Shown: in pieces, positions 17,715 through 26,678 of the stretch
Layout: the number at the start of each line of letters is the position of its first letter
Numbering within the stretch: position 1 is the stretch's first letter
Source of the DNA: Bryobacterales bacterium
GTDB lineage: Bacteria; Acidobacteriota; Terriglobia; Bryobacterales; Bryobacteraceae
NCBI GenBank assembly: GCA_016789905.1
Contig: JAEUQC010000010.1
Span: 44,242-108,241, forward strand
DNA length: 64,000 bases
Direction: 5' to 3'
Position numbers and translations under genes: made by a program
Notes under the pieces: model-generated
Told to the model about the DNA's origin: nothing
Database searches by the model: none
What the model saw: the letters and a program-made list of their open reading frames with translations, nothing else

Positions 17715-19004
17715 ATGCGATTGTCGTTTCTGTCCGTGTTGGCGGCGGCGGTGTGTCTCGGCTGGGCGCAGGACCCCGCGTCGGCGGATACGAAACAGCG
17801 GGTAAAAGCCGCTCGTGCGTTGGGCAAAGAGGGCTCCGCGGGCGTGGAGAAGCTGAAGCCACTGCTGGGCGACAATGACGTTTCCGTCCGTCGCGCCGCC
17901 GTCGAAAGCCTGGTGGTCATCGGCGGCCAGCAAACGCTCGAACCGCTCACCCATTCTTTGACCGATGGGGACGGCGATGTGCAACGTTTGGCGGCGAATG
18001 GCCTCGTGAATTTCTACGTGCCCGGCTATTATCAGGGCGGGTGGCGCGGCCGGCTAAAGCGCGGTTCCGAAGGGATTCTCGACCGCTTTCGCGGCGCCGA
18101 AGAACCAGTTGCGCCGGCGTACGTGACGGCGCGGCCCGAGATCATCGCCGCGCTCGGGAAGGTAACGGCTGAATCGGCGTCGATGGACGGGCGCATGGCG
18201 GCGGCGCGGGCGTTGGGCGTCCTGCGCGGGCGCGAGGCGAGCGATCAACTGCTGGCCGCGCTGGCCACCAAAAACACCGGCGTTCTTTACGAAGTGCTGA
18301 CCGCGTTTGAAAAGATCCGTAACCCGGACGTGGCACCAAGGCTGTTCTACATGCTGCGCGATCCGGACGAAAAAGTGCAGTTGGCCGCCATCCAGACGGT
18401 TTCCCTGCTCGGCAACCGGGAGGCGAACGCGCCGCTGCGCGAGGCTTGGGAGCGTACGAAGAGCGACAAGGTACGCCGTGCTCTGCTGGAGGCGATGGCA
18501 ATGTTGCCGGACGAAGCCAACCGGCCGCTCTTTGAAAAATACCTGTTGGACCCCGACGAAGGCTTGCGCGCCGGGGCGGCGGAGGGCCTAGGGCGCCTAG
18601 GCAAGCCCGAGGACCGTCCGCGCATGGAGACACTTTGGGAAGGCGAGCGTAAAATGCGCCCGCGCCTGTCGCTTGCCTTCGCAATGGTGGCTCTTGGGCA
18701 GCGGGAAATCGGCGAATTGAGCCCTTTGCAGTATCTCATCAACACGCTGAACCACAAGGCCTGGCAGGGTGTGGCGCAAGGCTTTCTGAAGGACTTGGCG
18801 CCGGAACCGGTAGTGCGGTTTTCACTCCATAACGCACTGTTGCAGGGGAGCCGGCTGGAGAAACTGGCCCTGGCGGAGATCCTGGGCGAGCGCGGCGGCA
18901 AGGACTCAGTGGAGCCGCTGGAAACGCTCGCCAAGGATAGCGACGCCGAAGTGGCCACCGAATCGTTGCGCGCGCTTCGGCTGCTGCGCACCCGTCTGCC
19001 GTAG
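17715..19004 (+). CDS. Exported HEAT-repeat protein
   Basis: A 429-residue protein with a signal peptide (MRLSFLSVLAAAVCLGWAQ) and then HEAT/PBS-lyase-like repeats of about 30 residues, for example KPLLGDNDVSVRRAAVESLV, FYMLRDPDEKVQLAAIQTVS and LAKDSDAEVATESLRALRLL. Such scoreboard-like solenoids bind other proteins and have no catalytic residues. An interruption of the pattern at residues about 100-140 (NFYVPGYYQGGW) may be a loop or membrane-contact segment. It starts 44 bases after mqnD and ends 1 base before a convergent gene. Function unknown. Confidence 0.85.
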   Translation: MRLSFLSVLAAAVCLGWAQDPASADTKQRVKAARALGKEGSAGVEKLKPLLGDNDVSVRRAAVESLVVIGGQQTLEPLTHSLTDGDGDVQRLAANGLVNFYVPGYYQGGWRGRLKRGSEGILDRFRGAEEPVAPAYVTARPEIIAALGKVTAESASMDGRMAAARALGVLRGREASDQLLAALATKNTGVLYEVLTAFEKIRNPDVAPRLFYMLRDPDEKVQLAAIQTVSLLGNREANAPLREAWERTKSDKVRRALLEAMAMLPDEANRPLFEKYLLDPDEGLRAGAAEGLGRLGKPEDRPRMETLWEGERKMRPRLSLAFAMVALGQREIGELSPLQYLINTLNHKAWQGVAQGFLKDLAPEPVVRFSLHNALLQGSRLEKLALAEILGERGGKDSVEPLETLAKDSDAEVATESLRALRLLRTRLP

Positions 19005-19005
19005 G

Positions 19006-19644
19006 TTAATTCGACCGCGCCGCGAAGGCTCGCGCGTCGTCCATTTCGTCAATAAACTCCGGAAGTTCGCCCACGCCCGCATACTGCCGGGGCACCACAA
19101 ACATATTCACCGGACTCAGGAACAATAGGGAATGGGCGACCAGTTCGATCTCTGTGCGTTCGGCCAGCGGAAACCGGCGCAGCCCCACCTGGGTAATGTG
19201 GCAAATGGAGTAGCCGAGTTCCACCAGATTCGGCGCGTCCATGTTTGCAACCGTACCTCTGTATCGCGCGTTCTGCCGTTCCTCCGCCGTCAGCGCGGCA
19301 GCCACCGGCATGCGTCCGGATTCCAGTGCGTCCAACAACGTCTGGCGGCTCGGAAGCCGTCTTTCCATCGCCAGCGACAACATGTACATGGCCGGCGAAT
19401 CGTCGGTGGGTATCACAATCCGTCCGCTATGGTGACCAATCTCGCGGCCGCGGCCCAGGCGCGGCCGGCGTACCAGCAGCGGCAGGCTCCGGTCCCGCAC
19501 CCATTCCTGCATCACGGCGTGCCAGGCGAGCGCGTCCTGCCCCGTGATACAGGGACGGGCTGGCGACTCCCGCCAATTCGACGCCAGGCGGCGCAGCGCC
19601 ACCCGGCTGTACTCGTCTAATCCGTTAAATCTTGCCAATGGCAT
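19006..19644 (-). CDS. Hypothetical protein, unrecognised family
   Basis: A 212-residue protein with no signal peptide or membrane segment that I can see. It is basic and Arg-rich in the first half (LVRRPRLGRGREIGHHSGR), with a central block IVIPTDDSPAMYMLSLAMERR and a C-terminal block NMFVVPRQYAGVGELPEFID. The regular codon use and clean ATG start argue that it is real. It converges on the HEAT-repeat gene with a 1-base gap and precedes the galactose operon by 99 bases on the same strand. I do not recognise it. Confidence 0.75.
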   Translation of the reverse strand: MPLARFNGLDEYSRVALRRLASNWRESPARPCITGQDALAWHAVMQEWVRDRSLPLLVRRPRLGRGREIGHHSGRIVIPTDDSPAMYMLSLAMERRLPSRQTLLDALESGRMPVAAALTAEERQNARYRGTVANMDAPNLVELGYSICHITQVGLRRFPLAERTEIELVAHSLLFLSPVNMFVVPRQYAGVGELPEFIDEMDDARAFAARSN

Positions 19645-19743
19645 CGTGTTGGCCCTCTCTTACAGAGTGGGCGGCACAAGAGTTTTTTCTCACGCTGGCG
19701 GGAGTTTCCTAGAGTACGGAAAAACAGAAGAGGCGGGGAATGT

Positions 19744-20781
19744 TTAATCCTGTGAACGGGTCGCGTAGTGGACGCTTCCCGCGTCCCGAAGCCTTTCCGC
19801 GGCCGTTTCGGCGGTGATGTCCCGTTGCGGCTGAGCGAGCATCTCATAGCCCACCAAAAATTTGCGCACAGTGGCGGAACGAAGCAGCGGCGGATAAAAA
19901 TGCATATGAAAATGCCATCCGGGACGCGCCGGGCCGTTCACCGGAGATTGGTGAAGCCCGAAAGAGTATGGAAACGGCGTCTCGAACAGGTTGTCGTAAC
20001 GGATGGTGAGTTCACGCAGAACGCTGGCCAGCGCCTGGTCCTCCTCGGCTGTCTGCTCGTTGATGGCGCCGTAGTGGCGTCTCGGCAGCACCATGGTTTC
20101 AAACGGCCACACCGCCCAGAACGGCACCAGCGCCACAAAGTGCTCATTCGCGCAGACAATGCGTTCGCCGCTGGCCGTTTCTTCGGCCAGCGCGTCGGCG
20201 AGCAGCGACCGGCCCGTGGCGTTCCAGTGCTCTTCCTGCGCTTCCGTTTCCACCGCAATCTCATCCGGAATCGTCTGGTTCGCCCAGATCTGCCCATGCG
20301 GATGCGGGTTGCTGGCGCCCATCATGGCGCCCCGGTTTTCAATCACCTGAATACTTCGAATCCACGGCGTTCGCGCCAGCGCCACGCACTCCTCGCGCCA
20401 CAGGCCAATCACGCTCGCAATCTGCTCCACACTCATCCGGCTCATCGTCAGGCTGTGGTCCGGCGAATAGCACAGCACACGGCAGATCCCGGCCTCCGGC
20501 ACGGCCCGAAGCAGCGAACCGGAGGGCGCCGGCGCCGGCCGCGGATCGGGCAGCAGTGCCGCGAAGTCGTTTTCGAAGGCGAAGGTTGACGCGTAGTTGG
20601 GGTTACTCTCCCCATTCGCGCGCGGGTTGCCGGGGCACAGGTAGCACGCCGGGTCGTACACGGTCTCGCTCGGTTTTGCCGGCGGCTCCTGCTGGCCTTG
20701 CCAGGGGCGCAGGTTACGGTGGGGCGAAACAAGCACCCAGCGTTTGTTGAGCGGGTTCCAGCGGCGGTGTACACCGCTCAC
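19744..20781 (-). CDS. galT: Galactose-1-phosphate uridylyltransferase
   Basis: A 345-residue HIT-superfamily transferase that exchanges UMP between UDP-glucose and galactose-1-phosphate in the Leloir pathway. The active-site motif is HPH (His160-Pro-His162) in SNPHPHGQIWA, where His162 carries the UMP. The structural zinc site includes Cys46 and Cys49 (CYLC), and GWHFHMHFYPP is the C-terminal metal-binding block. The GTG start overlaps the galK stop (GTGA), so translation is coupled. Last gene of the galM-symporter-galK-galT operon. Confidence 0.95.
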   Translation of the reverse strand: MSGVHRRWNPLNKRWVLVSPHRNLRPWQGQQEPPAKPSETVYDPACYLCPGNPRANGESNPNYASTFAFENDFAALLPDPRPAPAPSGSLLRAVPEAGICRVLCYSPDHSLTMSRMSVEQIASVIGLWREECVALARTPWIRSIQVIENRGAMMGASNPHPHGQIWANQTIPDEIAVETEAQEEHWNATGRSLLADALAEETASGERIVCANEHFVALVPFWAVWPFETMVLPRRHYGAINEQTAEEDQALASVLRELTIRYDNLFETPFPYSFGLHQSPVNGPARPGWHFHMHFYPPLLRSATVRKFLVGYEMLAQPQRDITAETAAERLRDAGSVHYATRSQD

Positions 20782-21875
20782 GCCGGTATCTCCGACGCTC
20801 CGGCGGACGGGCGCGTTATGAAGATGTGCGGTGGAATCCCCGTGGCAGCGCGGTAGCCGGCGGTGAGTTGTTCCACAATTTCCGGCGCGTGGTCCGCCGC
20901 CACTAAATTAATGGTGCACCCGCCGAAGCCGCCTCCCGTCATGCGCGCGCCATGAACGCCGGGCAGTTTGCTGGCGATCTCCACCATCGTATCGAGTTCC
21001 TGGCAACTCACTTCGTAGTCCGTCTTCAGGCTCTCGTGGGAGGCATACATCGCAGTACCCGCCTTGGTCATGTCCCCGGCCAGCAAGGCGTCTGCAAATG
21101 CAATCACGCGGCTGTTCTCGGTCATCACGTGCCGCGCGCATAGCAATTCCCGGCCCGTCAAAGAGCTGTAGTCCACATCGCGAAGGAACGGCACGCCCAG
21201 CCTCGCGGCGGCCGATTCACAAGCGGCGCGCCGCTCGTTGTAGGCGCTCGCCGCCAACTCATGCTTCACCATGGTATTTGCAATCACCAGCCGGACTTCG
21301 CCGGGCAGTGGAACAGCTTTGTAGGACAGATCCCGGCAATCGATCCGCAGCGCGCAACCGTCTTCGCCCAGGCAACTGGCGAACGGATCCATAATCCCGC
21401 ACTGCATCCCCGTGAACTCGTTTTCGGCCCGTTGGCAAAGCCGCGCGATCTCAGTACGCGGAAGTGTGCCGCCGCCAAGCGCGAACGCAGTGGATACGGT
21501 GAGCGCGGCAGAGGAACTCAGCCCGCCGCCAATGGGCACATCGGTGGCGATCAGCAGATCCGCCCCCACCTCCAATTGGAGCAACGCAGCCACACCCGTG
21601 ATGAAGTCGGTCCAATTGCCGGCCGGCTGCCGGTGGCCCAGCGGCACGTCCAGCGTCTCCGGCAGCGAAAGCGAAGCCGCGCGCAGCCGCCGGTCCTCCC
21701 GCGGCGCAACGGCAACATAGGTCGCCCGGTCGATCGCCGCCGGAAAAACAAACCCGCCGTTATAGTCGGTGTGTTCCCCAATCAGGTTCACGCGCCCCGG
21801 CGCCCGGAACAGCCGCGCGGAACGGCTATAGCGCCGCTCAAACTCCCTTGCAAGCTGGGCTGGCAGCGAACTCAA
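20778..21875 (-). CDS. galK: Galactokinase
   Basis: A 365-residue GHMP kinase that phosphorylates alpha-D-galactose at O1 with ATP. The galactokinase signature RAPGRVNLIGEHTDYNGG is at residues 24-41, the GHMP ATP loop PIGGGLSSSAA at 114-124, and the third motif is GARMTGGGFGGC near the C-terminus. The TTG start overlaps the stop of the small membrane-protein gene upstream, and the end overlaps galT, so all three are translationally coupled. Confidence 0.95.
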   Translation of the reverse strand: MSSLPAQLAREFERRYSRSARLFRAPGRVNLIGEHTDYNGGFVFPAAIDRATYVAVAPREDRRLRAASLSLPETLDVPLGHRQPAGNWTDFITGVAALLQLEVGADLLIATDVPIGGGLSSSAALTVSTAFALGGGTLPRTEIARLCQRAENEFTGMQCGIMDPFASCLGEDGCALRIDCRDLSYKAVPLPGEVRLVIANTMVKHELAASAYNERRAACESAAARLGVPFLRDVDYSSLTGRELLCARHVMTENSRVIAFADALLAGDMTKAGTAMYASHESLKTDYEVSCQELDTMVEIASKLPGVHGARMTGGGFGGCTINLVAADHAPEIVEQLTAGYRAATGIPPHIFITRPSAGASEIPA

Positions 21876-22051
21876 GCCGTTTTCCCCATCCTGGCCAACA
21901 CATGGAAAACAACACCCGTGACGGCGATGGCGCTGCCCCAGCCAATATTCATCGACGCTGCTCGTCCGTCACTCATCAACCCATACACCACCAGTTGCGC
22001 GCCGATGGCGAGCAGCAAGCGGCCAATCACAATACGTAGATCCAGTGCCAT
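21872..22051 (-). CDS. Small membrane protein in the galactose operon
   Basis: A 59-residue open frame from an ATG at 22051 (MALDLRIVIGRLLLAIGAQL) to a TGA at 21874-21872 that overlaps the galK start (TTGA). It predicts two membrane helices: residues about 6-26 and about 35-53 (IGWGSAIAVTGVVFHVLARM). The symporter gene ends 6 bases upstream. Tight packing on both sides and coding-like composition suggest a real gene, perhaps a transporter accessory subunit, but I recognise no family. Confidence 0.65.
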   Translation of the reverse strand: MALDLRIVIGRLLLAIGAQLVVYGLMSDGRAASMNIGWGSAIAVTGVVFHVLARMGKTA

Positions 22052-22057
22052 ATTCGT

Positions 22058-23761
22058 TTACCAGAAATAAAGATTCACCGCGCCCACCGCCGCCAGAATT
22101 CCCGCCGCCACCACCTCCGGACGCCACCCGCGCCCCTCCGCCTTTGGCTTGTCGGTCAGCGAATAGACCAGGCCTCGCAGTTCTTCATCTGGCCGCGGCC
22201 GGGTAATCAGGCTGATGAGCAGCGTAGCCGCAAAGCAAACGGAAAACGCCCAGATAGCCGTCCAGAAGTTCTGCGCCATCTCGCTGGGATAGCGGGTCAC
22301 AATCCCCAGCCAGCCGCCCTTCAGGCCGGGGACCGAATGCGCCGGCAGCGTCAGCGCGTGGTGCAGCGCGGCGCTGATCGTGCCCAGCAAAAGCCCGCAG
22401 AAGGCGCCGTGCCCGGTGGCCCGTTTCCAGAACATGCCCAGCAGGAAGGTGGCAAATAACGGCGCGTTCACAAAGGCGAACACCAGTTGCAGCAGGTCCA
22501 TGATGTTGTTGAACCGGACGGCCGCGTAAGCCGCCAGCACCGACGCTCCAATACCCGCCACAGTCGTCAGCCGCCCCACTTTCAGGTAGTGCGAATCGGA
22601 GGCGTTCGGCCGGATATAGGCGCCATAGATGTCGTAGGTGAACACCGTGTTGAACGCCGTCACATTGCCCGCCATTCCGCTCATGAAGGAGGCCATCAGT
22701 GCCGTTAGCCCCAGCCCCAGCAACCCTGGCGGGAAATAATGCGCCAGCATCATTGGGATGGTCATGTCGTAGTTCAGCGTGCCGTCCGGTTTCGCCGGCA
22801 GCTTGAACGCCGCATCCCCGCCCAGCGTAAGCGCGATGGCAATCAGCCCCGGCACAATCACCAGAAACGGAAAGACCATCTTCGGAAGCGCCGCGATTAG
22901 CGGGGTCCGCCGCGCCGCGTCCATCGATTCAGCTGCCATCGCGCGTTGCACCACCAGGAAATCCGTGCACCAGTAGCCGAAGCTCAGAACGAACCCCAGA
23001 CCCATCGCCAGGCCAATCCACTCGATGCCCATTGGGTTCTGTGACGGGTCCCCGGTGTGCCGCCACAATTGGGTATACGTACCGGCAGCGAAGCCCTGTT
23101 TCACCGCTACGCCGTTCAACCGCTCCACCAGCCCGCCCCAGCCGCCCACGTCCTGCAATCCGGCAATCACTAGCGGCAGAAAACCCGCCACAATCAGGAA
23201 GAACTGAAGCACTTCGTTGTAAATGGCCGAGGTTAGCCCGCCAAAGAAAATGTAGACCAGTACAATCAGCGCCGCCACCAGCACCGAAGCGTCAAAGTTC
23301 CAGCCCAGCAGCGCGCTCAACAGCAGTCCCAGCGCGTACAGCGAAACCCCGGAACTGAAAATCGTCATCGCCGCGAACGAAAGCGCGTTCAATCCGCGCG
23401 TCTTTTCGTCGAACCGGAGCAGCAGATACTCAGGGACGCTCCGTGCCTTCGAACCGTAATAAAACGGCATCATGAACACACCTACAAACAGCATGGCGGG
23501 CACGGCGCCTACCCAGTAAAAATGGCTCGTCATGATGCCGTACTTGGCTCCGCTCGCGGCCATCCCCATCACTTCCTGCGCCCCCAAATTGGCCGATAAA
23601 AACGCGAGCCCGGCAATCCAGGCCGGCACGCCGTGTCCGGAGTGGAAGAAGTCGTCGCTGGTCTTGGTCTTCTCTTTCAGTATCCAGCCGATGCCCAACA
23701 CGAACAGCGTGTAGGTCAACAGGATGGAGTAGTCGATTGGTGCGAGATCGAGTCGGCCCAT
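22058..23761 (-). CDS. Sodium:solute symporter (SSS family), probably for galactose
   Basis: A 567-residue protein with about 14 hydrophobic helices, from MGRLDLAPIDYSILLTYTLF to a C-terminal pair of helices. SSS hallmarks are present: the unwound TM1 region (FLSANLGAQEVMGMAASGAK) and the long AYIRP..DSHYLKVGRLTT cytoplasmic loop. SGLT-like members couple sugar uptake to Na+. Position between galM and galK in one operon makes galactose the likely substrate; this is inferred from context. The ATG at 23761 follows galM by 24 bases. Confidence 0.88.
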   Translation of the reverse strand: MGRLDLAPIDYSILLTYTLFVLGIGWILKEKTKTSDDFFHSGHGVPAWIAGLAFLSANLGAQEVMGMAASGAKYGIMTSHFYWVGAVPAMLFVGVFMMPFYYGSKARSVPEYLLLRFDEKTRGLNALSFAAMTIFSSGVSLYALGLLLSALLGWNFDASVLVAALIVLVYIFFGGLTSAIYNEVLQFFLIVAGFLPLVIAGLQDVGGWGGLVERLNGVAVKQGFAAGTYTQLWRHTGDPSQNPMGIEWIGLAMGLGFVLSFGYWCTDFLVVQRAMAAESMDAARRTPLIAALPKMVFPFLVIVPGLIAIALTLGGDAAFKLPAKPDGTLNYDMTIPMMLAHYFPPGLLGLGLTALMASFMSGMAGNVTAFNTVFTYDIYGAYIRPNASDSHYLKVGRLTTVAGIGASVLAAYAAVRFNNIMDLLQLVFAFVNAPLFATFLLGMFWKRATGHGAFCGLLLGTISAALHHALTLPAHSVPGLKGGWLGIVTRYPSEMAQNFWTAIWAFSVCFAATLLISLITRPRPDEELRGLVYSLTDKPKAEGRGWRPEVVAAGILAAVGAVNLYFW

Positions 23762-23785
23762 GATAAATGTTAAACGCTTACAGTA

Positions 23786-24964
23786 TCAGATTTTCGCAAG
23801 TTCCAGCGTCGCGTCGTAAACCACCTGATGCCCGGGGGCCAGCACAACAATGCCCGTGTCGCGATCCTTCCATAGCGTTTTGTTCAACGGATCGCCAATA
23901 TTGAACTGCGGTTCCAGCACAATAAAAGCCTTATCAGGTGGGGCATAACACTGGTACGCCTTCACCGCCGGGGAGGCGCTGGTAATGCGGATGGCGTAGT
24001 GGGAGGCGGGGTCGTGAATCTCCGCCGTTACCGCGTCGTTGGCTTCGCGCATCAGGTCCAGAAAGCAATCGTCCAGAAACTGGTCTCCCATAGCTCGCGG
24101 CTGCCGGAAGTCGAACTTCGAACCCGTCGTGGGTTGCGTCACGCCGGTCGGAAACACGTTGTCGTAGTTGTCCACCAGCGCCAGCGTGTTGGCAGGAATC
24201 TTCAGCTTCGCCTGTTTGCGGTCTCCGGAGGGAATGTTGAAATACGGGTGCCAGCCGATGCCTATTGGGCATGGTTCCGTCCCGGTGTTGATGGCGGTGA
24301 CTTTCAGTACGAAGCTCTTCGTAGTTAGCGAAGCGTGGAACTGCAGCTTTACCTTGCCCGGCCACTCGTCTCCAAACGCCTTTTCCCACACAGCCTCCAG
24401 TGTCGCGCCGTTCCCGTCGGCGTTCTGGCGAGTAATGGTGGTTGGCTGGTCGAGTATCAGCCCGTGCATCGCGTTCGGCTCCGCCGTGGGCAACTTGCCC
24501 TTCCAATTGGCGGGCAGCTTGATCGTCTTCCCCGCGGCGGTAGTCTCAATCGTGCGCGCTTTCGCGTCGAACTTCCCGCGAATCCGATTCGCGTATGGCG
24601 CCAGAATCGCTCCGCCGTTCTTGAACGATTCGTTACCCCGGAAATCCGCTTCCCCGCCATTCATCAGCTTTGCGCCTTCGCCCAGCGAGGGCGCCGTGAA
24701 GAGGTTCGTCACCCCTTTGCCCGGCAGGTAGGCCCGCAGTTGCCAAGTGTTGAAACCACGCCCGGGCAGTATCTCCGCTTCCAGCAACATCGGTGCGTCG
24801 CCTTCCGGCGCGGCGGCTCGCTTTAAGGTGATCGCCCTCTGCCCGCCGAGTGTCTCAGCATTCTCATGGATGGAGAACGCCGGCTCTTTCGGTGCGCTCG
24901 TGCAGGAGGCGAGCGCGAACGGCACGGCGGCGAGCATTTCACGGCGGGTGGGCTTGGTCGACAT
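23786..24964 (-). CDS. galM: Aldose 1-epimerase (galactose mutarotase), exported
   Basis: A 392-residue galactose mutarotase interconverting alpha and beta anomers. The N-terminus TRREMLAAVPFALASCTS has a Tat-type Arg pair and a lipobox-like Cys, so it is probably an exported lipoprotein. Catalytic residues are in place: the first His in NAMHGL, the second in GWHPYFN, and the base Glu in IVLEPQFN. About 50 residues at the start and an insert near residue 140 make it longer than the ~340-residue E. coli enzyme. First gene of the operon; its ATG lies 22 bases from that of the divergent permease. Confidence 0.92.
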   Translation of the reverse strand: MSTKPTRREMLAAVPFALASCTSAPKEPAFSIHENAETLGGQRAITLKRAAAPEGDAPMLLEAEILPGRGFNTWQLRAYLPGKGVTNLFTAPSLGEGAKLMNGGEADFRGNESFKNGGAILAPYANRIRGKFDAKARTIETTAAGKTIKLPANWKGKLPTAEPNAMHGLILDQPTTITRQNADGNGATLEAVWEKAFGDEWPGKVKLQFHASLTTKSFVLKVTAINTGTEPCPIGIGWHPYFNIPSGDRKQAKLKIPANTLALVDNYDNVFPTGVTQPTTGSKFDFRQPRAMGDQFLDDCFLDLMREANDAVTAEIHDPASHYAIRITSASPAVKAYQCYAPPDKAFIVLEPQFNIGDPLNKTLWKDRDTGIVVLAPGHQVVYDATLELAKI

Positions 24965-24986
24965 GGTTAGGGTGTATCTTATCTCG

Positions 24987-26636
24987 ATGGCCAGCGAAAA
25001 AGCAGCAGCGGAGAAACTGGATGAACTCTACGAGTTCGACCGCGAGCCAGTCTCCAGCGACCGTTTGTTGGGTTTTGGATACTTCCTGGGTTCCTTCGCG
25101 GGCGAACACGTCGCGGCCACGGAGTTCGTCATTGGCGCCATGTTTGTCAGTTGGGGCGCCACGGTGCAGGATATTTTCATTGGTCTGGCGTTGGGGAATC
25201 TGCTGGCCGTGCTCACCTGGACGCTCCTCTGCGCTCCGGTCGCCGTCGACACGCGGCTAACTCTCTACTGGTATCTCCGCCGCATTGGCGGTCCGGTGAT
25301 GACGCTGATCTACAACCTCATCAACGCGGCACTGTTCTGCGTGCTGGCCGGCTGCATGATCACCGTCTCCGCCTCGGCCGTGCGCATCCCATTTGGCATC
25401 CCCGCGCAGGTGGACTGGTACCCTTCCGATTGGCGCTTCGTGCTGGTGGTGCTGCTGGTAGGCGCGGTGGTGGTGGCGCTGGCCACTCTCGGCTTTAAGA
25501 GCGTCGCGACATTCTCCGCCGTCTGTTCCCCGTGGATGTTCCTCATGTTCATCGCCGGGGCCGTGGTCATGCTGCCCGTCCTTGCGCAGGCCGCCGGAAC
25601 GGATTCGTTTCTCGATATGTGCGCGCGTGTCGTCTGGACCGGGAAAACACCGGACGGCTCTCCGCCCATGGGATTTTGGAAGGTATCGGCCTTTGCCTGG
25701 ATCTGCAACCTCGCCATGCACGGCGGGCTTAGCGATATGGCGCTGTTCCGATACGCCCGCAAGCCGTCCTATGGCCTGGCCTCCATCGCCGGCATGTTCC
25801 TTGGCCACTACCTCGCCTGGATCTGCGCGGGCCTCATGGGCGCCGGCGCGGCCATCCTCATCGGCGCTCCGTTGGCCACGCTCGACCCCGGCGGCGTCGC
25901 CTATCGCGCATTGGGCTGGGCCGGCGTTGTCGCCGTCATCGCCGCCGGCTGGACAACGTCCAACCCCACTCTCTATCGCGCCGGCCTCGCCCTCCAGTCC
26001 ATCACTCCCAACTGGTCCAGAGCCAAGGTCACCATCGCCGCGGGCATCGTCACCACCGCCATCGCCTGCTTCCCCTTCGTGTTCACGCGGCTATTGGATT
26101 TCGTCGGTCTCTACGGCCTGCTCCTGTGCCCAGCCGGTGCCATTGTTATCGCGGAACACTGGGTCTTCCCGCGCATCGGATACACGCAATATTGGGCGGC
26201 GCGGCGGGGAATGCGCCTGAACCTGCCCGCCCTATTCTCCTGGGCCGCGGCCGTTGGTCTGGCGCTGGTGTTGGAAACCACCGGCACGCTGCATCTTTTC
26301 TACCTCTTCGTCCCTGTCTACCTCTCCACCATGCTGCTCTACATCGCGCTCGCCGGCCTGGCGGGCGCGCGCGAACCCGCCGCCGCCTTCATCAATGAGG
26401 ACGTCGCCCGTGGCGCCGCTCCCGTCGTCCCGTCCCCGTCGAAGCCGCTGCCAAAGGCCAGCGGCGCGCTTGCCTTGCTTGCCCTTGTGGCCTGCCTGGC
26501 GCTGCCGATACTGGTAGCCGCTGGCGGTGTGGATGGCTACGAGGAAAGGCTCGCGTCGATGAAAACCTGGCTGCTCGCCGCCACTCTCGTCTATTTCGCT
26601 GGCGGAATTGTCTTTTATAAAAATCGTGCGAGTTGA
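24987..26636 (+). CDS. Predicted membrane permease, NCS1 (purine/cytosine permease)-like
   Basis: A 549-residue protein with about 12 membrane helices. The start at 24987 (MASEKAAAEKLDELYEFDRE) is preferred; an ATG at 24963 would overlap the galM start. The helix-1 region GYFLGSFAGEHVAATEFVIG and the following segment ALGNLLAVLTWTLLCAP resemble NCS1 nucleobase:cation symporters, but the match is loose. The C-terminus has a soluble linker before one last helix. It is divergent from galM with 22 bases between the starts, so the promoters must overlap; co-regulation with galactose use is possible and a sugar substrate cannot be excluded. Confidence 0.65.
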   Translation: MASEKAAAEKLDELYEFDREPVSSDRLLGFGYFLGSFAGEHVAATEFVIGAMFVSWGATVQDIFIGLALGNLLAVLTWTLLCAPVAVDTRLTLYWYLRRIGGPVMTLIYNLINAALFCVLAGCMITVSASAVRIPFGIPAQVDWYPSDWRFVLVVLLVGAVVVALATLGFKSVATFSAVCSPWMFLMFIAGAVVMLPVLAQAAGTDSFLDMCARVVWTGKTPDGSPPMGFWKVSAFAWICNLAMHGGLSDMALFRYARKPSYGLASIAGMFLGHYLAWICAGLMGAGAAILIGAPLATLDPGGVAYRALGWAGVVAVIAAGWTTSNPTLYRAGLALQSITPNWSRAKVTIAAGIVTTAIACFPFVFTRLLDFVGLYGLLLCPAGAIVIAEHWVFPRIGYTQYWAARRGMRLNLPALFSWAAAVGLALVLETTGTLHLFYLFVPVYLSTMLLYIALAGLAGAREPAAAFINEDVARGAAPVVPSPSKPLPKASGALALLALVACLALPILVAAGGVDGYEERLASMKTWLLAATLVYFAGGIVFYKNRAS

Positions 26637-26678
26637 ACCCATCATTCTGCGGTAAGCTCTCGTGAAGAGGTGTTAATC

